Origin: Blattamonas nauphoetae
Taxonomy: Eukaryota; Preaxostyla; Oxymonadida
Length of the DNA stretch: 64,000 bases
Assembly: GCA_033064195.1 (NCBI GenBank)
Contig: JARBJD010000281.1
Coordinates: 33,277-97,276, forward strand
Direction of reading: 5' to 3'
In this document: piece by piece, positions 18,545-29,877 of the stretch
Layout of the letters: each line of letters begins with the position of its first letter
Position numbering within the stretch: position 1 is the first letter of the stretch
Position numbers and translations under genes: made by a program
The notes under the pieces: model-generated
Told to the model about the DNA's origin: nothing
Seen by the model: only the letters and a program-made list of their open reading frames with translations
The model's database searches: none

Positions 18545-20009
18545 GTTTCACTATCAAACAATGTTTCAATCACAAAGGGAGGAGAATCGGCAACTCTCCA
18601 TGTTGCATCAGCTGGGTCACTGACAACCACCGCTTTTCGATCCCTCCTCATCAACGATTTGACAATCTCTCTCCCTCCCATCCAAACAGTCGACGCTGTT
18701 GTTGTTGTCGCTCCTTCTGGTTCAGCGACTCTCAACACAATTGCGGTGACGTCATTGGGATTGAGTGGTGCGACACTTGTGAGGGTGACAGGAGGAGATG
18801 CACAAATTCTGAATTTTGTTTTCGAAACGGAAATGGAAGAGAACACGAATTTGATTGAGATTGTAGGAGGGAAAGTGAGTGTGGACACACTTCGAGTGGA
18901 GAATGGGATTTCGTTGAACTCGTCGATTGTGTGGATGTCGATGGGAAATGTGAGTGTGTCTGGAGTTTCAATTGTTGATGTTCACTCGATTTCGGGTCAT
19001 CTTGTTGTGGCTTCGGGAACATCAGCTCGACTCAATGACATCATCCTTTCACACATCTCCTTCTCTTCCACTCCCTTCCTCTTCTCTTCCATCGAATCGT
19101 GCTCACTTTTCAACGTTTCGACAACCGATTTCTCATCTGGCGTGCTGATCGAAGGGACAGATGTGGAATCACTCGAATTAGACCTTTGTCACTTCTCGGG
19201 ATCGACGAAATCCAAACCTGAACAAAACGAGGAAGCGTCTGACTTCTGTTCGTGGATGGACTCTTTCATCACTCTCAACAATTGTTCATCGGCATTCCAC
19301 TCGGTCGAAATGAAGCATCTTCAACAAGGAGCTGTGTCGTTGGTTGGAGGTGACCTGACACTGACTGGCTGTATCTTCCATGACAACACTCCATCGAACA
19401 TTGACTTCCCTTCACTTCGTCGGAATCTGTTCTGTTCAGATGGAAAAGTGTCGATTGAAGCAGTTGGAGGAGGAGATGGTCTTGTGTCGCCTCATCATTG
19501 GATCTCGACGCACAATTGCTCAGTCGAGAAGGAAGACTCGATCCTTCCAACTCCCTTCTTCATCCCAACTCTCTCGTCGGCACAGTCAACTTCCAAGTTC
19601 GACAGGAAAGCTAAGACGTATGAGATTGTGTTGAAAGGGGAGACATTCATTCCCTGTGGATTGTCACTCGAAGTGTTTGAACGGAAAACGCTCTCCGAAT
19701 CCGAATTCTCGGAAAGCGGACACATTTTTGTGAAATTGGATCCGTCTGAAGTGAAATCGTGGAAAGAAGACACAATCGAACTGTCTCTTCGTCAATCATC
19801 GCTCGCTTTGCTCAACACGACACACGATCTTCACTGTCGTGTTCTGTTCGGAGAGAGTGGAAAGACAGACTCGTTCTCGCTGACAGGAGTGAAGGGGAAC
19901 ATGTCACAGGCTGGTCGAGTTGTGTCGATTGTTGTTCCGATTGTGTGCTCCGTCGTTCTCCTCCTCATCCTTCTCGTCGTCGTGCTTGTTCTGGGTTGTC
20001 GACGTCACC
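18545..20009 (+). pseudogene. Gene A part 4: last ectodomain block and transmembrane helix
   Basis: About 485 residues in one frame. Beta-helix-like repeats (KGGESATLHVASAGSL; VTSLGLSGATLVRVTGGDA) are followed by a Trp-containing linker (GLVSPHHWISTHNCS) and a beta-rich membrane-proximal region (YEIVLKGETFIPCGLSLEV). A single transmembrane helix is plain near the end (VVSIVVPIVCSVVLLLILLV), followed by basic residues (GCRRH), so the C-terminal side is cytoplasmic. The frame enters the composite DIRS-like insertion at 20010, and runs on to a chance stop at 20066. The downstream continuation is at 28961. Confidence 0.75.
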
Positions 20010-20066
20010 TCCAAGACAAACGAGTGCTCCTCAACACAGCGAGTACCTCGAAGTGGGCTGGCCGAT
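20010..20066. repeat. Left inverted terminal repeat of the composite DIRS-like insertion
   Basis: Starts TCCAAGACAAACGAG and ends ...GGGCTGGCCGAT. It matches the right end (28885-28960) in inverted orientation, with a few mismatches near the outer edge. The block CTCCTCAACACAGCGAG is common to both ends and to the internal copy. Confidence 0.8.
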
Positions 20067-20295
20067 AAAAAGATTCAAAGAAACAAAATAAAAGGTTTTA
20101 TCTGTTTCCGAATTACCCAACGGGGAACTAGAAGTTCACAGGTTGGTTTTGCCCTCCGAAGAGGGCTGTTGAGGAAAACAAAAAAGGTTATGTGGGCAAG
20201 AAATCCCTAACAGGGAACAAAAACTTGCCAAATGGTCTAATGAGACGAGGTGAAGTGAAAAAGCCAGAACTTGCCAGGTTGTGTGGCAGAGTTGC

Positions 20296-21350
20296 AGGTT
20301 GAGGAGCACTCGTTTGTCTTGGAGGAGTTCCCCTTGGTCATAGTCCTCCGATTAGGCCGGACTTGTTCATCAGGTAGGACAACAATACTTTCTAGTTGCA
20401 TGATAATTTCTTCATTTCGATATGCGAGTGTTGAGTAAAAATTGGTATTTCTGAGAAGAAAGACACGATCAATGGGTGCTTTTTCAAATCCGAACCTGAA
20501 TGGACATGCATCACAGTTCTCGGAGGTCTAAACTCACATCAGCATTGATGTTAGTGATGTGTCTCCACGCTATATTCATAATGTGCACCTTGACAGACCA
20601 ATTTTGAGGTTGAAAATGTTCTTGTTTTCATTCTACGAAGGTCTTCTCCGACCCGCAAGAATCACGCATCCGACGACCTTTCTGCAGGATAAAGGTCTTT
20701 GGATGTTTGTATCTCTCATTCCTCTCAATAAGATGGAATCTGTTCACTTCCGGAATGGCATGCTCAACAAGATCTCCAATGGCATTCATCCCAACTACTT
20801 GGATCTTGGAATGATGGTGTGTTCCTCAAACTGCCTTATGATTGCAATTTTAAGGTTTCCTCACTTTTTTCACAGTAGATCCGAGATGAGGCAAACAGAA
20901 TCTCATTCACATTCTCCATTCCAAGCAAAAATGATACAAGTCGTCTGAATCCGCTTCAATTGGTTGCGAGAGGCTGAAAACAATCAATTGGCACCCACAA
21001 AACTCTCCGTCGTCAACTTCTTCTTCGATGGATCCATTCTCATCCTCGATGGGGGGATGAACTGAACATACATCTAAATAGTTCCAAATGTTATTTAATC
21101 ACTTCACCTCTTTGCTCGATTGGCTATTGTGTGAGAATAGCAAAAATGGATGAGGGAAGTGAACAAATACAATGAATGGTCTGATCGTTCTCAAACTCTT
21201 TGTTGAAGCCGTAAAGCGATTATCAATCAACTTTACAGTCAAATAAGGAGGTATCCTTGACATACCTACCCTTTGTCCGACTTGATGAACAAGTCCGGCT
21301 TGGTCGGGGAACTATCACTCCAAGCCCAAACGAGGGCTCCTCAACACAGC
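20296..21350. repeat. Internal complementary region, interrupted by a nested element
   Basis: 20296-20323 is the reverse complement of the left terminus, and 20324-20340 (GAGTTCCCCTTGGTCA) the start of the reverse complement of the right terminus. The remainder of the right terminus copy (CACTCCAAGCCCAAACGAG...) is found at 21315-21350. The element at 20341-21314 separates the two halves. Confidence 0.78.
20341..21314. mobile_element. Nested 974 bp TIR element with 3 bp TCA duplication
   Basis: Ends are inverted copies of TAGTYCYCCGAYYARGCCGG followed by ACTTGTTCATCA. The flanking triplets are TCA (20338-20340 and 21315-21317). Its removal rebuilds an uninterrupted copy of the right DIRS terminus, which confirms the limits independently. 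A short frame at 20559-20948 shows nothing recognisable. End sequence and triplet duplication resemble the element at 2801-3986. Confidence 0.82.
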
Positions 21351-21426
21351 GAGTGTTGAAAGGTAAGCTAAAAGAGAGAGAAGTAAAAAAGGAGTAAGCC
21401 TTTTCGCTCTTCCTTCCAAGAAATGA

Positions 21427-21480
21427 GAGACTAGGCCGTGACCCCCATCGGGACTGGCACCTCCTGGAGAACAAGTTCTG
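21427..21480 (-). pseudogene. Possible remnant of a tyrosine-recombinase C-terminus
   Basis: On the - strand this short stretch (GGTGCCAGTCCC..TGGGGGTCACGGCCTA pattern) lines up with the last coding bases of the complete DIRS recombinase at 9050-9090 (GGTGGCAGCCCC..CGGGGAATCACGGTCTA), and sits at the equivalent place just inside the internal complementary region. The match is only some 35 bases, so it is weak evidence on its own. Confidence 0.3.
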
Positions 21481-21489
21481 GTTAAAGAT

Positions 21490-24134
21490 GAAGACAAGAA
21501 ACAGAGGAGGAGGGCTTGGCGATCAATCACCCGCACCACTGTCTCCTCGATCAGCCCTCCCCCACTTTGGTCCTCATTGTGCTCACCTCTCGTCCCTTCA
21601 TCCTCATCTCACTTTCAAATCGAGAGAGGGCAAGCCTTCACGAGAGTTTCCTTCCGATCCTCCCATGTTGATTGACATTCAAATCAACATTGTTCTATTG
21701 ATCCACTCGATCGCAATCGCGATATCTATTCACCCGTCTCCTTGTTCGCATTTCAAATCGATTCCTTCTCAACCAAGGCGAGAGACCCATTGGTGGCGCC
21801 GTGCACTTGCTCCTCTTCCACAAACCCCACTCTTTCAATCCAGAGAACAACATACCGAGACTGTGCATCTCCACACTTCACTCCCTCTGTCAACCCCATC
21901 TATCACCCTCAAACAAACTCTCTCCTTCAGACTCTGCACAGTCATCCCTGTGGAGATATTCTCACCCATATAATCCACACATCCAGTTCACTTGCTCCCC
22001 ATCACTTCGCCAATGGTGATCTTTTCTTTCCACGACTATCCTCCAAATTGAGAACAAGTGTGGTGATGCGCTGCTCACGTTGGCCACCGACATCTTCTTC
22101 ACAGTTTCTCACACGTATAAGGAGGGACGCGGGAAGTACGATGGGCCGAATGCGATCTGGTTATGACAGTTTGTCCTGTGGCATATTCACACTCCCATCG
22201 CTGACACCTCCATTTCAGATATCCATCTCCCTCATGTCCATTGATTGATGATCCCCTTCATCGAGACTCCTTTCCAAAGAATGTGTCAGCGCATGTTTGA
22301 GAAGAGTGACGAACGTTGTTTGTTGTCAGACATCCACCCTCTGCATTTCGGAGTTCCTCGCCGACACAGCCTCGATCAACAGTGTCCGTATCCGTCGTTG
22401 GACATTGGCATGGGTTAAACAGCAGAGCATTCTGCCCCTTTTTCATCACATCACTCGAAGCTAGCACCTTGGAGAAAAGAAAAGGTCCACAATCTTCCGG
22501 GTGTCTATCTCAAGATGACCAAGAGAACGATGTGGGCAGTTCTACGATTCTCATTCGCAGTCCGAATCCTTCTGATTCCAGAGAATATCTGATTGATTTC
22601 AACAGTGTTCTTGAAACGAAGAAGCAGCCCCTCCTGAACTCGTATTAACTTCGTTTCTGATCCACCCTCCATCGATGTCTTTAATTGAGCTCCAATACTA
22701 CTTCACTCCCATCTCTACTCAATAGGACAGTTCGCTTGTTCACAATCCCTGTTCCAAAGGGATCTTTGGAGAGTTGCTCATTGTCGCAACATCGTGATGG
22801 GGTGTAGTGAATCTGGTCGTGTTCTCGTCTGGTCAGTCGAACATGTATTTCGATCCCACCAGCGAGCGGAGTTGACAGAAAATGTACCAGATATCGATTG
22901 AGAAAACACTTCAAACTTCTGTTGAGCGAATGCTGAGTGAGGCGACTGCGATGGAATATCGATCAAAGACGTTTTGATATGGTGGTGTCACGGACCGTCA
23001 AATCAGAGATGAAGATGGAAATCTGGTTCCACTTCTCTTCTCCCAATTCAATCTTCCACGACACCAAACGATCCTTGTGTCGTTGAGGCAATCGAAGATC
23101 GGCCTATTACATCTGTCACGGCTGCCAATCAATTTAGCTTCTGGATCATCTTCCTTATCGATAACGGATCCTCATTTCCTCCTGGGAGAAGTCGCCTCAG
23201 AGATTGACACAGAAGACCTATTCCGTTGATGTCTTCCGCCCTGTCCACACACTGTCCAACTCGACAGGCTTCCTTCTCCTCACTTCGGCATCGCATTTTA
23301 CTCGCCACGAGCACCTCGTGTTTCATTTTGTTGATGCTGTACATGAAGCGAACAGGAAAGGGAGTATGGATTGATCGGTTATTCTGCCACTGGCACCATT
23401 GGAGAGGGTAGTTGAGAGATTAGATTGAAGACTTGATTTCGACTTGGCCTGATATCACAGTTTCTGAACATTTCACACTTCGATGACCTCCATTCAATTC
23501 CTCTTGATAGAGACCGTCCGAGAGAGGCCTCCCCCTTTTGGTGTGAGGGAGATTGGCACTATTGTGGATGAGAGGACGTTAGTGAGCAGACAGGAGTCGC
23601 CGATGTTGGTTGTACTCATCCTCTCCAAATGTGTCTGTTGTGTAGTTAATGTCGTATCCCGCGAATGTCGCAGACTCGGTGAGTCGGATTCGCTCCTCGT
23701 TATCGCTGTCAGGTGCTATCTTCCCTTTCTGAAGAATGGTCTCACAAGCAGCAAGTTTTCTGAATATACTTCTTGACCACTTCAGGCTTGACTTCCATAT
23801 TCACTGGTTTTAGAGCCGCTTCAGAGTGTCGTTCCCAAAGTTCGAGTGAAAGCTCCTCTGTACACCTTCGCAAAGTATTGTTCAAAGTTCGTTCCCGTTG
23901 TTCATTGATTGTCCAAGAGTAGTGAGTTTCTCCTGGGAAAAGTGTTATTTTTCTCGTGCTTCTTGTGTCGAATCTGTTGTGCGTATTTTAAATCCGCTTG
24001 AAATTTCTGCTTCACTTCCCGCAATTCATTCTTCCGACCGTGCCGAGGGGATTGCAGATCGCAGTGTGTCCTCTCAAGCTCTTTGTGGCTTGAATTTTTA
24101 AGTACCACAGGAATGTGGATAGAATCGGAACTAT
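21490..24134. other. Unassigned interior of the composite insertion
   Basis: Pieces of coding-like composition change frame repeatedly on the + strand (for example 21742-22248 and 22316-22648), with Ser/His/Pro-rich low-complexity translation and several stops. Some segments (about 22890-23150) look like eroded helical protein. I recognise no domain and no polymerase, integrase or transposase motif. Confidence 0.4.
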
Positions 24135-24156
24135 CTGCCTTCCGGGTACCTCAATT

Positions 24157-24301
24157 TTCAGGGGAAAAACTCGATCACAGGGGAAAATCTCGATCACAGG
24201 GGAAAATCTCGATCACAGGGGAAAATCTCAAACACAGGGGAAAATCTCAGTCACAGGGGAAAATCTCGGGCCACAGGGGAAGAATCTCATGGACAAGGGG
24301 A
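24157..24301. repeat. 19 bp tandem repeat, seven units (left TIR)
   Basis: Unit AGGGGAAAATCTCGATCAC with variants (AAACAC, AGTCAC, GGGCCAC, ATGGAC in the last positions). Seven units here against six in the right TIR; the difference is one extra GATCAC unit. Confidence 0.85.
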
Positions 24302-24323
24302 TTGAAGGAGAAAGAAATTTTGA

Positions 24324-24402
24324 ACATGCGTGGTTCAGCGGTAAATGCGTTGGACTTTAACACGGCGGACCCTGGTTCGATTCCGGTCATCAGCATTTTT
24401 TT
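24324..24402 (+). other. tRNA-like sequence with A-box, B-box and T-run (left TIR)
   Basis: TGGTTCAGCGG resembles a Pol III A-box and GGTTCGATTCC is a perfect B-box, followed after about ten bases by a run of seven T, a Pol III stop. The T-arm can form about four base pairs, but acceptor, D and anticodon stems do not pair well, so I do not call a functional tRNA. It may be a tRNA-derived, SINE-like promoter captured in the TIR. Where the anticodon should be the sequence reads CTTTAAC. Confidence 0.45.
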
Positions 24403-27118
24403 GACTTTTTTGATCTTCCTGAATTTCTCACAAATATGTTACATTCTCTTCGTTTAACGACTTTTCGAAACATGAAATGAAACAAAATCTGAATTGTGCG
24501 AAGATCCCTCCAAATCTTAGATCCATTCCAGTGATCGTTCTCGCTTCACTGTTCGCACACATTGCCTAAATCTATCTCTCCTCATCTGTGACCCTGACCG
24601 AGTGACTCTCGTGTTCGATCACACATTCATCTCTCGTTGACAGAGATTCTCTCACTTTTCTTCAAACGGTTGTGTGCATGCAGCTCGACCTTCTAATGAC
24701 CATAAATGGATGTTTATCTTCAAGGTTTGTGAGTCTTGAACTCAATTCATCGATGTTTGTCTTCAGGAGAGACGCTTCACTTGTATTAGAACGCAGATTC
24801 ATTTGCCACTTTCATCCATGGGTATGTGCAGGAACAAGATTGAATACATCCTTCTCTCTCTTGAATTGGTAAAGATTTTGTTTTCATTCTCTCTTTCTTT
24901 CGAATATGTGTCTCTTCTATCCATAACTTCCATTTTCTCGTCTGATCTTCATTCCATATCATTTGTTTCTTCCTCGTTCCTTCAGAGGCGGAAAAGTTAC
25001 ACACAATAATACAGTATCGGCAACTTTCAATCAACTGAGGACATCAATCTCGCAAACATCGTCTCCTCTCCAACCATTCACCGGCATCAATGTCAGTGTT
25101 GGCACGGGCAAAGCACTGTTCCCAACTCTTTGTCAATCGCATCTTAAACTCTTCATTTATTCGGTTGAACAATCAGCTGTCATTCATACCACCACACTCT
25201 CTTAATTAGCTGCCCTCGAATCTCAAGAAATCTTGAGCGGAAACAGTGGATTCACCTCGTCTGCAGAAGCCCTCTCTTCCTTTCAACATCGCTTGGAGTG
25301 GTTAACAGGAGGAGTGGATGTTGTCCAAACGACATTCTCCTTTCAAATACCTCCTGCAACACAAGGATCTTCCACGATCCCTGAAATTGATTCGAACATA
25401 GTGATTTCTGTCGCAATCAACCTCTGAGAACAATCTACGCTTCATTTTGGTAGAATGTAATGTCCTTTCAGTCGAAATAACCATACCCCTCTCCTCGAAG
25501 AACAAAGGATCAAATGTATCTTTGAGAGCGATTTGCAAGGCTTAGAAGAGTACCATTTAACTCCAACATTTGCGGCAATTGTACAAGGCTTCTTAATCTC
25601 CGCTATGATGTCAAAGTCCGACACCCTTCTCGTTGAAGTGATCAGCGACGAATCTGCCAATGACGAGCGACAAAACGGCTGGAAGCACGCAACGAGTAGA
25701 AAATGGGATGAAGAATCGAAAATAGAAGAGATCGCTCACAAAGGAGCGGACGAATGAGGAGTGGGTCAACGAGGTTCCTGCCTCGTGGACGATCTTTCGT
25801 TTTGTAGGGCTTCAATCACATTTCATCAAGAATGTGAAAGCATCGGCAGATATTTGAACATGCACTATCTTCCTTTCAGTTTGTTTCGCTTATCAGAACA
25901 GTAAACAAAGAGAATGAGCGTGATCAGTCACCCACAAGTAAAGTTGACATTTCACACCAATTTGGACAAAGGAACGAGAAAGAGAATCAAAGTAAATGAA
26001 AGATCAACGGGATCGTTTCATTTTCAGTCCATCACACGCTCCTCCTCCTATTTCAGCGCAATCCTCACTCTCTTCTCTTAATTCACACTCCACTTCTCAC
26101 AATCGCTTCAAAAGTCTCAACACTTCCTCAAAATACTCAGGCAACACTCTCTGCCAGCTCCTCCTCTCCCACACAGCGAGCGAAGCAGTGTGTGTGCTTC
26201 TCGCCTTCTGTGTCGCTCTCCGCGATGACGAAGAGGAGGTGATGTGTGGACGAAGGTAGCGACGGCGTGCTGACGAGCGAGATGGCGCAGTCGGAGTCGG
26301 AACTTGCTGCGGGCAGTGCTGGTTTGGGCGATGTTTGGCTGTCGTCGCTCTTTTCGGGGCTTTTTGAGGGGCCGCAAGGGGTGCTTTGGTCGCGACGGGA
26401 GGGCGAGGAGTGGGTGGATGGGGGAGAGTGAGAGGGACGGGAAGGATGGCGTCGGTGGAAAGAGGGACGAAAACGATGCCAGCTTGTTCCTGAGTGAGGA
26501 GAAGGTGAAAAAGAGATGAAATCATGTGCAGGATAAAATACGCAAACCAAGGAGCGTGAATGCTGACATTTCGACAGTTTTTGTGAGATAATCAAACGAA
26601 ACAGCTCAGACACAGATTCTCTTTTCAGTAAACAGCCAGGACGTGTCTGAGGAGTGCGTAGAAACTCTTTCGCATCTCCCCACAAAGGATCTTCAACCTG
26701 TAGAAGATTGAAGAAGTGATGATTCGAACAGTAAAGATTATACCTGGCGAAGACAGGAAGATCATCGATGACACAGCTGAGTCAGTTGGACTCCAGAATC
26801 GAGAACAGATCTGGAAATAGATGAGAAAATGAGGTCAAACAAAGAAAATGAAGATCGTCAGATGTCGGCTGCTCTCCTCCGGACAGGAGTTCCATCTCCA
26901 ACCTGTGATCATTGCCTATATCTTTTTCTCCTTTCGATTTCTCTCAGATCAGCGAATACTTAACCGCAGCGAGAACGATCACTGGAATGGATCTAAGATT
27001 TGGAGGGATCTTCGCACAATTCAGATTTTGTTTCATTTCATGTTTCGAAAAGTCGTTAAACGAAGAGAATGTAACATATTTGTGAGAAATTCAGGAAGAT
27101 CAAAAAAGTCAAAAAAAT

Positions 27119-27188
27119 GCTGATGACCGGAATCGAACCAGGGTCCGCCGTGTTAAAGTCCAACGCATTTACCGCTGAACCACGCATG
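27119..27188 (-). other. tRNA-like sequence (right TIR copy)
   Basis: Inverted copy of the sequence at 24324-24394, identical in the A-box, B-box and T-run, as expected from its position in the right TIR. Both copies point into the element. Confidence 0.45.
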
Positions 27189-27224
27189 TTCAAAATTTCT
27201 TTCTCCTTCAATCCCCTTGTCCAT

Positions 27225-27338
27225 GAGATTCTTCCCCTGTGGCCCGAGATTTTCCCCTGTGACTGAGATTTTCCCCTGTGTTTGAGATTTTCCCCTGTGA
27301 TCGAGATTTTCCCCTGTGATCGAGTTTTTCCCCTGAGA
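27225..27338. repeat. 19 bp tandem repeat, six units (right TIR)
   Basis: Inverted counterpart of the repeat at 24157-24301, with one GATCAC unit fewer. The order of the variant units is otherwise the same, so the two arrays descend from one TIR. Confidence 0.85.
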
Positions 27339-27359
27339 ATTGAGGTACCCCTGCCTTCC

Positions 27360-28884
27360 TCACGACAGCGATGGTGAGATTCCTGTCTCGGATTCGAGGC
27401 ATCAATGATGGACATGTTCCAGATTAGGTTGTCGTGAAATTTCTCACGGTAATCAGGAAGAACATGATTCGATGGAAAATATTGACATGAGGACGGTCCT
27501 GGATTGTCTGCATTCCAGTGAGACAGTCCATAACAACAGCGTCTGGCTAGCCTGATGATAATCATACATCTTGGTTACGCAGTTTGTGCGAGATAACCAT
27601 GTGATATCCCTTGTCGTCCCTCCAAATTTCTGGATTTGGAGGCCACGAGTTGCAGATAACGAATGGGATGCAATTCTTCCCATGAGATCAACTGTCCTCC
27701 CAGTATCATCGTTCATAGTTGAAGAAAACTCGAAGTTGAACCCAGAAACTGAATTGGGACGTCTTAAGTGTCGATCTGGCGTAAAATTTCTCCAGGCGAT
27801 CGAAATGTTCCATCTGTCGGTCCGCACCCGTTAAAACCCAACATAAACGATCGTGGTCGATTTATGAAGTCTGATGGACGTCCAGACTCAGCTTGTGTTC
27901 GATCGGATCGTCGGACATGATCCACTGGTATAGCCTCTTGTATACGAACGTCAATCATCTCTAGAGCTTGTGTTGTGACGCCATGATGTGTATGATTCTT
28001 GGGGATGGTGATATGTGCCATCATTCTGATTTATCTCCTCACTGGGTGGTGATGTTAATGAGCAGCATTTCCCGAATGAGATTCTCCAGCGTGAGAGAAA
28101 TTTGGGCGTTGTCCGCATTGTAATGTGTTTCGAAGATGAGTCTCGTAATATTATTAACCTTTGAGTTCGTGGGCGCAACTTAACGCATCAACTTGGGTGG
28201 GCAACTAGTTCAGTCCTTTGGCATAAACATGAGTCCTCGAAACGACTCGGAATTGGCGTTTTGTACGACCTCCCCAGCGATCGGAATGATCAATGTCTTC
28301 ATTTGTCCAGAGCAGATGTCCGATCCCACGGCGTTCGACACGTACGAAATATCGTGTGTCACTGCAAATCGCCTCAAGTGAATGATATTTGATTGTGAGT
28401 ATCACTCGCATTCGTGTGAAAGGACGCTAAACGCCTTGAATCAGTCCTTTCTTGTCGAACGGTGTTTGAACTAGAAACATGGGCTATTCGACAAAATTTT
28501 GACTTCTGTGAAAGAAGCTGATATAGGGTCCAATGATGTCCGAGATAAGTGACACCCTGCTCCACCTCCTCGTCTTCCTTGTTCGCTGCGCTTGTCGTTT
28601 CCCGTCGGTGAATTTTAGTCACCTGGACTGTCCCTGCATCTTATTTCGGGTTGTTTCGCCTAAGTGAACCTCGTCGCAATCAACTCCAGTGATTATGAGG
28701 TGTAGTTTGTGAATGAACTTCTTCGCTTGAGACAGAAATGACTGCATGGTATTGGAATGACGGAACTGCTAGTTCGTCGTTATGTCCATTCTTGACAAGG
28801 AATTGAGAAAAATATTTTGACTCACAGCAATATAGTTTTGTAAAAAGACGAGGAGGTCAATATATTTTGTTTTTAGAATCTCAG
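27360..28884. other. Unassigned interior of the composite insertion
   Basis: Mixed sequence with short frames on both strands (for example 27571-27834 +, 28205-28411 -) and no domain I recognise. It ends at the right DIRS-like terminus. Confidence 0.4.
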
Positions 28885-28960
28885 ATCGGCCAGCCCACTT
28901 CGAGGTACTCGCTGTGTTGAGGAGCCCTCGTTTGGGCTTGGAGTGACCAAGGGGAACTCC
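28885..28960. repeat. Right inverted terminal repeat of the composite DIRS-like insertion
   Basis: Starts ATCGGCCAGCCCACTTCGAG and ends GTGACCAAGGGGAACTCC. Inner part matches the left terminus inverted; the outer 18 bases are specific to this end and recur in the interrupted internal complementary region. Confidence 0.8.
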
Positions 28961-29877
28961 AAAAGAAGACGATGCAAGAAAAGCCGAAAGCGATGAGCGA
29001 GCTGGACGAATGCCAAATAGAGGTGAAAGAAGAAGAAATGGACGTCAATTCGACCCTCCGACCACTCCTCAACACGTCCGATGTGACACTTAATCCCAAC
29101 TCTTTCAACATGATCAGCAACGGTGTCGATCAGAACCACTCGCAATTCTCGTCTCTTCAAGCACGTTTCATCGAACATATCGATGTCTTGAAATGTGAAT
29201 GCGAGCCAGCTGTGATTCGTGTTGATGCGAAGAAGACACTTTACTCAGCACTCCATGTTGAGAAAGCACTTTCACTGCCGAAAACAGAGATCAGAAGACA
29301 GTTGGTGGCTGGACTTGAGCGACTCCTCCAACACAATCCTTTCAGCGACGCCCTCACCCAACTCTCGTCTCACTGGATCCTCGTTGACTCTTCTGGCTCA
29401 GTCTGCCTGAAACTGGATCAGAACTTGAACGAGACGGATCTGACCGAGCAGCAGATTGCGAATCGGAAGAAGATGAGAGAAGAGGACCATCGTTGGAGTG
29501 CACCAGAACAGATCGATGAAGAGGACCGAGATCAGAACAAGGACGAGAAAGAACCACAAGCAGAGCAATATGATCCTCTGAAGGCGTCAGTTTTTAGGCT
29601 TGGCCTCGTCTTGTGGGAATTGGAGACTGGTCTTGTGCCGTTTGGGGAGCTGGATGCAGTGAATGCGAGTCGACAAGTGAAAGGAGGCCAAGTGCCACTG
29701 ATTGAGAATTGTGAAGACCCATCATTAGCGTCGATTGTCGAAGCGTGTCTCTCTTACGATCCACACGACAGCCCCTCGCTCTCCACACTCAACACATTCC
29801 TCTCGTCCCCACCCACACCACTCGATCCTCCTCCACTCCAGCAACAACCAATCGCGTCCATCCCTGTCACCGGTTGA
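28961..29877 (+). pseudogene. Gene A part 5: cytoplasmic TKL-like pseudokinase
   Basis: Intact frame to a TGA at 29875-29877. A charged juxtamembrane stretch (SELDECQIEVKEEEMD) leads into a kinase-like fold of about 230 residues. Recognisable subdomains: KTLYSALHVEKALSLP; SSHWILVDSSGSVCLKL, where the catalytic-loop and DFG Asp residues are absent; WSAPEQ (the APE motif); and FRLGLVLWELETGLVPFGELDA (TKL-type subdomain IX-X). No Gly-rich loop or VAIK Lys is visible, so it is a pseudokinase, or the N-lobe is reduced. The Pro-rich tail follows. As part of gene A it would sit on the cytoplasmic side of the transmembrane helix. Confidence 0.7.

Larger units (their letters stand above)
24144..27350. 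mobile_element. 3.2 kb element with 390 bp TIRs holding minisatellite and tRNA-like sequence
   Basis: Long TIRs (about 24144-24547 and 26966-27350), beginning GGGTACCTCAATT, differ mainly by one copy of a 19 bp repeat. Direct CTGCCTTCC copies flank the element (24135-24143, 27351-27359), giving an 8-9 bp duplication. Long TIRs with a 9 bp duplication are typical of Mutator-like elements. Interior (24.55-26.97 kb) contains only short unrecognised frames, including one Ser/Thr-rich - strand frame at 26137-26685. No transposase seen. Confidence 0.85.
20010..28960. mobile_element. Composite DIRS-like insertion in gene A
   Basis: Outer ends (20010-20066 and 28885-28960) are inverted copies, and an interrupted internal complementary region at 20296-21350 repeats both termini joined together. 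This identifies the ends as DIRS-like. Removal joins gene A in frame, from the basic residues after the membrane helix to Gln-Lys-Lys-Thr. The interior lacks RT and Gag; only a possible recombinase tail remains near 21.43 kb. It contains two nested TIR elements (20341-21314, 24144-27350). The rest (about 21.5-24.1 and 27.4-28.9 kb) is unassigned, so the original retroelement has been largely replaced or was non-autonomous. Confidence 0.75.

Noticed and set aside
24157-24301. 19 bp tandem array considered as a CRISPR array
   Set aside because: No spacers; units are contiguous with point variants, and the array is part of an inverted repeat in a eukaryotic element.
24324-24402. Functional tRNA (possibly reading TAA, as the anticodon position could be read TTA)
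   Set aside because: Acceptor, D and anticodon stems do not pair; only A-box, B-box and T-arm are recognisable.
26137-26685. Ser/His/Pro-rich - strand frame inside the 3.2 kb element as a transposase
   Set aside because: Low-complexity translation without DDE/DDD pattern or zinc finger.
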